Assembly (NCBI GenBank): GCA_023136715.1
Contig: JAGLQT010000053.1
Span: 1 to 5,250 of the forward strand
Direction of reading: 5' to 3'
Source: Gammaproteobacteria bacterium
GTDB lineage: Bacteria > Pseudomonadota > Gammaproteobacteria > SZUA-229
Length of the DNA: 5,250 nucleotides
Shown here: positions 1-5,250 of the stretch, one piece after another
Layout of the letters: each line of letters starts with the position of its first letter
Position numbering within the stretch: position 1 is the first letter of the stretch
Made by a program: the position numbers and the translations under genes
The notes under the pieces: generated by a model
The model's input: the letters and a program-made list of their open reading frames with translations, nothing else
Told to the model about the DNA's origin: nothing
Database searches by the model: none

Positions 1-2
1 CA

Positions 3-2138
3 ATAATGGGTTTTTCATCGGTTCAGTTTATTGGCTATGAGCAAGGGTTAAAGTTTGGCCATCCAAATAGCGATGATGATGAGATTATACACAAGATTGC
101 TCATTATTCTGATAATGCTGTGACCGATACTATATCGATTAAGGTTTACTTTAAGAATAAACAAAAAACGGTCGCCGAGATTAGAAAAAACATGTTGCTC
201 GGTATCGGTATCGGTATTCTTGTCATAGGTTTCTTTTTGCGGTATGTACTGCATATCATGTTAACCCGTCCCTTTGTTAATATGCTGGAGTCAGCTAAAG
301 GTTTTACACTGGGTGATGAATCTATTCGATTTAATGAATCACGTCAGGATGAATTTGGTTATTTGGGGCGTTTTATTAATCATGCTCTGGAGTCAATACT
401 GAGTCATCAAGAGGATTTGGTAGAAGCGCTAGAACGAGCATCAAAATCTGAAGTAGCACTCAGTGTAGAAAAAGAGACGGCAGAGGTAACGCTGCGTTCT
501 ATTACCGATTCTGTGGTGACGGTTGATCAACAAAGTATAGTGACATTTCTCAATCCTGCGGCTGAGAAATTACTTCAATGTACACTTAAAGAATCAGTCG
601 GCATGCCTTTTTCTGAGGTGCTGAATATCGTTGATGAATTTTCTGAGTTTCTAGATATCGATCCTGTCAATGAATGTTTTGAAAAAGGCGATATTGTGGA
701 TTTTCCTGAGCAATCTTCTTTATTGAGCAAAAAATCATCTTTGATTGCGGTTGAAGCGTCTGCAGCACCAATGAAAAATGAGCAGGGTGATTTACTGGGT
801 GCAGTGATTGTAATTCAGGATGTCAGCCATACTCGAAAATTAACCCGTCAATTGTCTTATCAGGCAAGTCATGATGCATTGACGGGTTTATATAACAGGC
901 GGAAATTTGAAAGCCATTTGAAAGAAGCGCTTATAAATGCAAAACATGAGGATAGACATCATGTTTTGCTTTATCTCGATCTTGATCAGTTTAAGATTGT
1001 GAATGATACATGTGGTCATGTAGCAGGTGATGAATTGCTTCAGCAATTACCACTAATCTTTAATAAAGTGTTGCGTAGCGGTGACCTGATCGCCAGGCTT
1101 GGTGGTGATGAGTTTGGTGTTTTACTTGAAAATTGTAGCCTTGATAAATCGATTGTGATTGCAGATAAAATTCGTCAGCATATCAAGGAATTTCGTTTTG
1201 TATGGGGTGAAAAGACCTTTGAAATTGGTGCAAGCATTGGTGTTGTCGCTATTGATTTAGAACATACAGATATGAATTATATTTTGAGTTCTGCCGATAT
1301 TGCCTGTTATGCAGCCAAAGATGCCGGAAGAAATCGTGTTCATGTCTACGAAGAGTCAGATGAGATTGTCTCCAGGCGACATGGTGAAATGCATTGGACA
1401 GCACGTATTACTCAAGCGATAGAAGAAAATCGTTTTGTTTTGTATAAGCAAAATATTGTTAATATAAAAACTGGCGTATTAGAACACGTTGAAGTATTAG
1501 TGCGGATGATCGGTGAGGATAGCTCGATTATTCTTCCGGGTGCGTTTATGCCAGCAGCAGAACGTTATAATTTGATGGCGACCATTGATCGTTGGGTGAT
1601 TAGTCATGTTTTTCAGCTGATGGGTGCGAGTGCCACCAAAGGGTCTGATGGTCCTCTGAATATAGCAGCGATTAATTTATCAGGTGATTCGCTGAGTGAT
1701 GATGGATTGCTAGAGTTTATTTATGCTGAGAAAGATAAATATAATGTATCGTTGGATAAAGTTTGTTTTGAGATAACAGAGACGGTTGCAATTAGTAATT
1801 TGAGCCAGGCTGTTGCCTTTATTGATGAGCTTAAACAGCATGGCTGCAAGTTTGCATTAGATGATTTTGGCAGTGGCCTGAGTTCTTTTGCTTACTTGAA
1901 ATCGTTGCCCGTTCATTATTTAAAGATTGATGGTTCATTTGTTAGGGATATTAGTAAGGATGAAATTGATAAAGCAATGGTTAAATCAATTCAGCAAGTT
2001 GCTGAGGCAATGGATTTGATGACTATTGCTGAATGGGTGGAAAATGAACATACGTTCAATCTTCTTAAAGATCTGGGCGTCGATTGCGCGCAAGGCAACT
2101 ACCTCATGGCGGCGCAACCGATAGTCTGTGAAAGTTAA
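3..2138 (+). CDS. Membrane-anchored PAS-GGDEF-EAL cyclic-di-GMP signalling protein, 5' partial
   Basis: This protein probably makes and/or degrades the second messenger c-di-GMP at the inner membrane. Residues are counted from the ATG at position 6. Residues 1-58 look like the end of a periplasmic sensor region, and about 63-83 form one transmembrane helix. About 84-135 is a HAMP domain (conserved Pro89, DEFG at 115-118), followed by a likely coiled coil to 160. About 163-275 is a PAS domain (NPAAE near 183). The GGDEF domain spans about 283-448, with intact GGDEF at 366-370, metal ligand Asp325, Asn333, Asp342 and an RxxD inhibitory site at 357-360. The EAL domain spans about 465-705. Its signature reads EVL (496-498), but Asn557, Glu589, Asp619-Asp620, Lys640, Glu676 and Gln696 are kept, so phosphodiesterase activity is plausible. 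The frame is open to the window edge, and only one membrane helix is present after a sensor-like stretch, so the true start is most likely upstream. Family assignment is firm; the direction of activity and the ligand are unknown. Confidence 0.93.
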   Translation: MMGFSSVQFIGYEQGLKFGHPNSDDDEIIHKIAHYSDNAVTDTISIKVYFKNKQKTVAEIRKNMLLGIGIGILVIGFFLRYVLHIMLTRPFVNMLESAKGFTLGDESIRFNESRQDEFGYLGRFINHALESILSHQEDLVEALERASKSEVALSVEKETAEVTLRSITDSVVTVDQQSIVTFLNPAAEKLLQCTLKESVGMPFSEVLNIVDEFSEFLDIDPVNECFEKGDIVDFPEQSSLLSKKSSLIAVEASAAPMKNEQGDLLGAVIVIQDVSHTRKLTRQLSYQASHDALTGLYNRRKFESHLKEALINAKHEDRHHVLLYLDLDQFKIVNDTCGHVAGDELLQQLPLIFNKVLRSGDLIARLGGDEFGVLLENCSLDKSIVIADKIRQHIKEFRFVWGEKTFEIGASIGVVAIDLEHTDMNYILSSADIACYAAKDAGRNRVHVYEESDEIVSRRHGEMHWTARITQAIEENRFVLYKQNIVNIKTGVLEHVEVLVRMIGEDSSIILPGAFMPAAERYNLMATIDRWVISHVFQLMGASATKGSDGPLNIAAINLSGDSLSDDGLLEFIYAEKDKYNVSLDKVCFEITETVAISNLSQAVAFIDELKQHGCKFALDDFGSGLSSFAYLKSLPVHYLKIDGSFVRDISKDEIDKAMVKSIQQVAEAMDLMTIAEWVENEHTFNLLKDLGVDCAQGNYLMAAQPIVCES

Positions 2139-2167
2139 CGTGGTGTTGATTTATTCTTAGAGATTTC

Positions 2168-2716
2168 CTATACAAATAATCGCCGAACCTGCTGGTCAGG
2201 AAGGCCGTGATCCCAGGCTTCATTAAAGAAATCGTTTAATTTAGTTGCTCGCTGAGGCGACATGAAGTTAACTGATGCCTCGTAATTATATTTGTCGCTT
2301 CTTACGCTGTATAACATACCAACACCATCTACTGTCATAAATGAGCTTTTGTCGTTTTTATGTATCTTTGGCGGGTTTTTTATAAAGACAGAGCTGGTTA
2401 GTTTTTGCGCAATGCGTATCAGGCAATGTCCTTTCTTTACTGCAATCGTTGAATCTTGTACAAGAATACGTATCTGTGCGCTTGGATGGCAGGTGGCGAG
2501 ATTGAAAATATATTTTTCAAACTCATCATTATCATAAACAGCATTATCCATGTCCTGTGTAAAAATGTTAATGCCATAACGAGCTTGTTCGGACAGGGAT
2601 AATGCGGCATTTCTGTTTTCTTCAATATTATTAAGTTTAATTTCAGCTTTAGTTTCACCAAGTTTAAAGTGGCTTGGCATCTCCTCGCAGAAAGGAACGG
2701 AAGGAATAATTGGCAT
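2168..2716 (-). CDS. Uncharacterised 182-aa protein paired with a GNAT acetyltransferase (possibly DUF7931-like)
   Basis: The function is unknown. The protein is soluble, with no signal peptide or membrane segment. Residues 1-20 look like a loose leader. About 25-170 read as a compact alpha/beta domain, with a helix near 34-46, a strand GINIFTQDMD (48-57), a strand IRILVQDS (82-89), then SFMTVDGVGMLY (124-135) and a C-terminal helix holding FFNEAWDHG (163-171). The order resembles the phospholipase D-like fold, but the HxKxxxxD catalytic signature is absent: the nearest stretch starts HKNDKSSF at 119. From memory it recalls the DUF7931 family, which can accompany or be fused to GNAT domains; I could not verify this. 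It starts 4 nt after the stop of the GNAT gene, in a different frame and without a clear Shine-Dalgarno, which suggests translational coupling. Met13 is an alternative start, but its GAGGAG abuts the ATG too closely to favour it. It converges on the GGDEF-EAL gene with a 29-bp gap that shows no obvious terminator hairpin. Confidence 0.8.
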   Translation of the reverse strand: MPIIPSVPFCEEMPSHFKLGETKAEIKLNNIEENRNAALSLSEQARYGINIFTQDMDNAVYDNDEFEKYIFNLATCHPSAQIRILVQDSTIAVKKGHCLIRIAQKLTSSVFIKNPPKIHKNDKSSFMTVDGVGMLYSVRSDKYNYEASVNFMSPQRATKLNDFFNEAWDHGLPDQQVRRLFV

Positions 2717-2720
2717 AATG

Positions 2721-3164
2721 TTAGTCTTTGTTATTGTTATTTAGTAGCTTGTACATGGCTCTGTGCGTTATTCCTGCATCCATGAACTCGGAACCATTAT
2801 AAATAAAATGGAATTGTTTATAAAAATCGATGGCTTGCTTCTGGGCATGTAGATAGACCATGCTATAGCCATTGATTTTAGCCTGTAATAATACTGTTGT
2901 TAGTAATTCTGTACCAATACCTTTGTGACGGTAATTTTTTATAACCGCCATTCGACCTATTTGACCATCAGGTTTTAGGCGGGCTGTAGCTATGGGGTTA
3001 TTATCGTGAAGAACCAGGAAATGGATAGATTGTGCGTCAAATTCGTCCCATTCTAATTCAGCGGGTACATGTTGTTCTTCAATGAATACACAGGTTCGAA
3101 TTTGTTTTAATGCCTGGTGACTGTGTTTCCAGTTTGTGGTGATGAATTGAATGTTGTCTATCAT
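2721..3164 (-). CDS. GNAT-family N-acetyltransferase, ElaA-like
   Basis: This is a predicted cytoplasmic acetyl-CoA-dependent N-acetyltransferase with unknown acceptor. Counting from the ATG at 3164 (147 aa), it shows IRTCVFIEEQHVPAELEWD (22-40), typical of the ElaA/YjcF-like branch. It then has IATARL (58-63), strand-four GRMAV (70-74) and the acetyl-CoA pyrophosphate loop RHKGIG (79-84). A C-terminal AIDFYKQFHF segment follows, as usual for the fold. The frame stays open upstream to a GTG at 3221, which would add 19 residues. I prefer the ATG because the family normally begins just before this point, the extra residues look non-coding and a TATAAA lies inside the extension. Neither start has a good Shine-Dalgarno. 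The gene ends 4 nt before the 182-aa partner gene, with which it most likely forms an operon. A strong stem-loop separates it from purB, so it probably has its own promoter. Confidence 0.88.
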   Translation of the reverse strand: MIDNIQFITTNWKHSHQALKQIRTCVFIEEQHVPAELEWDEFDAQSIHFLVLHDNNPIATARLKPDGQIGRMAVIKNYRHKGIGTELLTTVLLQAKINGYSMVYLHAQKQAIDFYKQFHFIYNGSEFMDAGITHRAMYKLLNNNNKD

Positions 3165-3280
3165 GTTGCGAGTGACGAGAAAAACGTATTTATAATGCAA
3201 TTCTCTTTTGAATTTGTTCACCAGAGAGCATAGCTTGTATGAGTAAAGTATTTACTAATCTTCAAACAAAATATTTAGTG

Positions 3281-3313
3281 AAACATCGCCCGAAAATATC
3301 ACGGGCGATGTTT
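3281..3313 (-). terminator. Stem-loop terminator after purB
   Basis: A perfect 12-bp inverted repeat (AAACATCGCCCG at 3281-3292 pairing with CGGGCGATGTTT at 3302-3313) flanks a 9-nt loop and sits 4 nt past the purB stop codon. The GC-rich core followed by T residues fits a Rho-independent terminator. On the purB strand the T-run is only TTT within the stem and is then broken by CAC. On the other strand four T residues follow, so it could act in both directions. Confidence 0.75.
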
Positions 3314-3317
3314 TAGA

Positions 3318-4697
3318 TTAAATATTTCTGGCCTGTTGCTCGGCATTACCAATATAGTTTTGCGGTGTTAATTCGAGCAGGCGTTGGCGAGCTTCTTCTG
3401 GGATTTCCAGTGTTTTGATGAAGCTGTGCATGTCTTCACGATTAATGCCCTTGCCGCGAGTCATTTCCTTGAGTTTTTCGTAAGGGTTTTCAATGCCATA
3501 ACGACGCATCACGGTCTGGATAGGTTCAGCCAGAACTTCCCAGCTATTATCCAGGTCATCGTTTAGTTTTTTCTCATTAACTTCCAGCTTGTTAAGGCCT
3601 TTGTTCAAAGATTGATAAGCGATCATGCTGTGCGCAAAACCGACACCCAGTGTGCGCAGTACCGTTGAATCAGTCAGGTCTCTTTGCCAGCGTGAGATGG
3701 GTAATTTTGTTGAGAGATGGCCAAATAATGCATTGGCAATACCGAAGTTGCCTTCAGCATTTTCAAAATCGATGGGGTTTACTTTATGTGGCATGGTCGA
3801 TGAGCCGACTTCACCCGCAACGGTTTTTTGTTTGAAATATCCCAGTGAGATATAAGCCCAAAGATCGCGACATAAATCGATAAGAATGGTATTGAAACGA
3901 CTGATAGCATCAAACATTTCAGCCATGTAATCATGTGGCTCAATCTGGATAGTGTAGGGGTTCATGGTCAGGCCAATAGATTCGATGAAGCTGTCAGCAA
4001 ATTCTGGCCAGTTGATTTCCGGGTAGGCACAGTAGTGTGCATTGAAGTTACCGACGGCACCGTTAATTTTGCCGAGGATATCAACGCCCGCTGTGATTTT
4101 TTGCTGTTGGCGTAAACGGTGAACCACATTGGCAATTTCTTTACCTACCGTGGTCGGTGAGGCCGTCTGGCCGTGTGTACGGCTGAGCATGGGCTGTTCT
4201 GCCAGGTCATGAGACATGGCTTTCAACTTGTCGATGATTTCATCCATGGCTGGCAGGATGACAGTATCACGACCTGATTTAAGCATTAATGCGTAAGACA
4301 GGTTGTTGATGTCTTCAGAAGTACAGGCAAAGTGAAAGAACTCAGAAATCGCTTCTAACTCCTGGTTGCCCTGAATCTTTTCCTTGAGAAAATATTCAAC
4401 GGCTTTTACATCGTGGTTAGTGGTGCTTTCGATGTTTTTGACACGCTGGGCATCTTCAGTACTGAAATTATCAACAATATTGTTTAGTAGGTTGTTGCTG
4501 TGTTCGTTGAAAGCGGGAACCTCATCGATTTCAGAATTTTCAGCCAGAGCCTGTAGCCAGCGTACTTCAACCAGTACTCGGTGATGGATTAAACCAAATT
4601 CGCTGAATAAGGGGCGTAGGTCGGCAGTTTTAGAGCCGTATCGACCATCAGCGGGTGAGATGGCGGTGAGTTCGTTTAATTCCATCGTATTGCTCAT
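3318..4697 (-). CDS. purB: Adenylosuccinate lyase
   Basis: This cytoplasmic homotetrameric lyase acts twice in purine synthesis. It splits SAICAR to AICAR and adenylosuccinate to AMP, releasing fumarate each time. The 459 residues align with E. coli PurB (456 aa) from the N-terminal LTAISPADGRYG (10-21) to TPQNYIG near the C-terminus. Key elements are TTNHDVKAVEYFLKEK (92-107), FACTSEDINNL (123-133), and SRTHGQ with the expected general-acid His175. The flexible catalytic loop has the superfamily signature SSTMPHKVNP (299-308), with Ser299 matching the catalytic serine. WQRDLTDSTVLR is also kept, so the enzyme looks complete and active. The first ATG is favoured by GGAA ending 8 nt upstream; Met5, aligned with the E. 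coli start, is the alternative. It is transcribed away from fumC out of a shared 95-bp region and ends at a stem-loop. Confidence 0.98.
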   Translation of the reverse strand: MSNTMELNELTAISPADGRYGSKTADLRPLFSEFGLIHHRVLVEVRWLQALAENSEIDEVPAFNEHSNNLLNNIVDNFSTEDAQRVKNIESTTNHDVKAVEYFLKEKIQGNQELEAISEFFHFACTSEDINNLSYALMLKSGRDTVILPAMDEIIDKLKAMSHDLAEQPMLSRTHGQTASPTTVGKEIANVVHRLRQQQKITAGVDILGKINGAVGNFNAHYCAYPEINWPEFADSFIESIGLTMNPYTIQIEPHDYMAEMFDAISRFNTILIDLCRDLWAYISLGYFKQKTVAGEVGSSTMPHKVNPIDFENAEGNFGIANALFGHLSTKLPISRWQRDLTDSTVLRTLGVGFAHSMIAYQSLNKGLNKLEVNEKKLNDDLDNSWEVLAEPIQTVMRRYGIENPYEKLKEMTRGKGINREDMHSFIKTLEIPEEARQRLLELTPQNYIGNAEQQARNI

Positions 4698-4705
4698 TGT
4701 ATTGA

Positions 4706-4709
4706 TTCC
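4706..4709 (-). promoter_or_regulatory. Ribosome binding site of purB
   Basis: Read on the minus strand, GGAA lies 8 nt before the ATG at 4697. It is short but well spaced, and favours this start over the internal ATG four codons later. Confidence 0.5.
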
Positions 4710-4727
4710 GATATAGTAATAATCTTT

Positions 4728-4749
4728 GACTTTATGTGTACGTAAAGTC
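4728..4749. promoter_or_regulatory. 22-bp inverted repeat in the purB/fumC divergent control region
   Basis: The arms GACTTTA (4728-4734) and TAAAGTC (4743-4749) are perfect inverted complements around an 8-nt spacer that itself holds GT/AC symmetry, so 9 of 11 position pairs match. It lies where the fumC -35 region would be and at or just after the expected purB transcription start. A bound dimeric regulator there could affect both genes. It could instead fold as a hairpin at the 5' end of the purB mRNA. It does not match the PurR operator consensus I know (ACGCAAACGTTTGCGT). Confidence 0.45.
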
Positions 4750-4752
4750 GCG

Positions 4753-4759
4753 TATTATA
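4753..4759. promoter_or_regulatory. Overlapping divergent -10 elements for purB (-) and fumC (+)
   Basis: The near-palindrome GTATTATAC (4752-4760) reads as a perfect TATAAT on the minus strand (4759-4754) and as TATTAT on the plus strand (4753-4758). This predicts a purB start near 4747 and a fumC start near 4765. The -35 matches are poor on both strands: TTGACT at 4726-4731 is the best box on the plus strand but sits 21 nt away, longer than the usual 16-18. The purB -10 is therefore more secure than the fumC one. Confidence 0.45.
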
Positions 4760-4782
4760 CAGCAATAAAGTTCCAGTTTAAC

Positions 4783-4789
4783 GGAGAGG
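4783..4789 (+). promoter_or_regulatory. Ribosome binding site of fumC
   Basis: GGAGAGG lies just before the ATG at 4793, with GGAG 6 nt from it. It is a strong Shine-Dalgarno match and fixes the fumC start. Confidence 0.8.
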
Positions 4790-4792
4790 CAA

Positions 4793-5250
4793 ATGACAAA
4801 AACACGCACAGTAAAAGATAGTATGGGTGAGCTAGAGGTGCCAGAAGCGGCCTGTTATGGTGCTCAAACCCAGCGTGCGATTGATAATTTCCCTATCAGT
4901 GGGCTGACTATGCCAGGCGCTTTTTTACAGGCTTTGGGTAGAGTTAAACTGGCCTGCGCTGAAGCCAATTACAAAATAGGTGGGCTGGATGCTGAACGTT
5001 ACCAGCTGATTGCTGATATTTGTCAAAAAATGATCGCCAGTGAACTGGACTCAGAGTTCCCGATTGACGTTTTTCAGACCGGCTCGGGTACCAGCACCAA
5101 TATGAATGCCAATGAAGTGATCGCTCATTTGGCCTCGCAGAAATCAGAACTTGATGTGCATCCCAATGACCATGTCAATATGAGCCAAAGCTCAAATGAT
5201 GTGATTCCAACGGCGATTCACGTTAGTGCCAGTATCGCCTGTGAGGAGCG
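4793..5250 (+). CDS. fumC: Class II fumarate hydratase, 3' partial
   Basis: Fumarase C reversibly hydrates fumarate to L-malate in the TCA cycle. It is the iron-independent, oxygen-stable type and works as a homotetramer in the cytoplasm. The window holds the first 152 residues of the roughly 460 usual for the family. Visible features are KDSMGELEVP (8-17), YGAQTQRAIDNF (22-33), QTGSGTSTNMNANEV (95-109) with active-site residues around the TGSGT, and HPND (123-126), which matches the allosteric/B-site HPND of E. coli FumC. SQSSNDVIPTA (131-141) provides the catalytic-site Ser-Ser-Asn. GAQTQR and QTGSGT point to fumarase rather than aspartase, which usually has different residues here. The catalytic His (GRTH region) and the SSxMPxKxNP loop lie beyond the window edge, so completeness cannot be judged. 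The start has a strong Shine-Dalgarno. Confidence 0.95.
   Translation, partial: MTKTRTVKDSMGELEVPEAACYGAQTQRAIDNFPISGLTMPGAFLQALGRVKLACAEANYKIGGLDAERYQLIADICQKMIASELDSEFPIDVFQTGSGTSTNMNANEVIAHLASQKSELDVHPNDHVNMSQSSNDVIPTAIHVSASIACEE

Noticed and set aside
48..254. 68-aa open frame on the minus strand
   Set aside because: It lies wholly inside the GGDEF-EAL gene, has no recognisable domain, and the plus frame is clearly coding through the transmembrane and HAMP regions.
2139..2167. Terminator between the converging GGDEF-EAL and 182-aa genes
   Set aside because: I could find no stem of useful length in the 29-bp gap or its immediate flanks.
2357..2363. Active phospholipase D HKD motif in the 182-aa protein
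   Set aside because: The stretch beginning HKND at residue 119 does not fit HxKxxxxD, so an enzymatic PLD assignment is not supported.
2292..2661. Open frames of 81 aa (+) and 74 aa (-) within the 182-aa protein gene
   Set aside because: They overlap a longer frame with plausible domain-like composition and tight spacing to the GNAT gene; the alternatives show no domain or ribosome site.
3191..3196. Perfect TATAAT on the plus strand
   Set aside because: It would drive transcription antisense into the end of purB, with no -35 match and no downstream plus-strand gene until fumC. It is AT-rich coincidence unless RNA data show otherwise.
3384..4584. Several 60-76 aa plus-strand open frames opposite purB
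   Set aside because: PurB is unmistakable across its whole length; these are antisense shadows.
4728..4749. PurR operator upstream of purB
   Set aside because: The inverted repeat lacks the CAAACGTTTG core of the PurR box, so I do not assign it to PurR.

Overview
The window looks like ordinary chromosome from a moderately AT-rich gammaproteobacterium. The main evidence is the enterobacterial/gammaproteobacterial type of PurB (about 459 aa and readily matched to the E. coli enzyme along its length), the FumC-type fumarase, and a membrane-anchored PAS-GGDEF-EAL signalling protein. I cannot name the genus. I see no insertion sequence, phage gene, CRISPR array, tRNA or rRNA.

Layout. Positions 1-2138 (+) hold most of a c-di-GMP turnover protein cut off at its N-terminus by the window edge: end of a sensor region, transmembrane helix, HAMP, PAS, GGDEF, EAL. 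It converges on a two-gene minus-strand unit. That unit is a GNAT acetyltransferase of the ElaA-like type (2721-3164, or to 3221 with a GTG start), followed after 4 nt by an uncharacterised 182-aa protein (2168-2716). A 12-bp perfect stem-loop (3281-3313) separates this pair from purB (3318-4697, minus). Upstream of purB, a 95-bp intergenic region holds overlapping -10-like elements on both strands and a 22-bp inverted repeat. From it the class II fumarase gene fumC (4793 to beyond the window, +) diverges.

How the genes relate. PurB releases fumarate in two steps of purine synthesis and FumC hydrates fumarate to malate. Both enzymes belong to the same fumarase/aspartase superfamily and appear to share a control region. 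The GNAT gene and its downstream partner look translationally coupled and probably act together, but the substrate is unknown. The c-di-GMP protein has no evident functional link to its neighbours.

No clearly new system is visible. The least understood element is the GNAT plus 182-aa partner pair. The best regulatory lead is the purB/fumC divergent control region.
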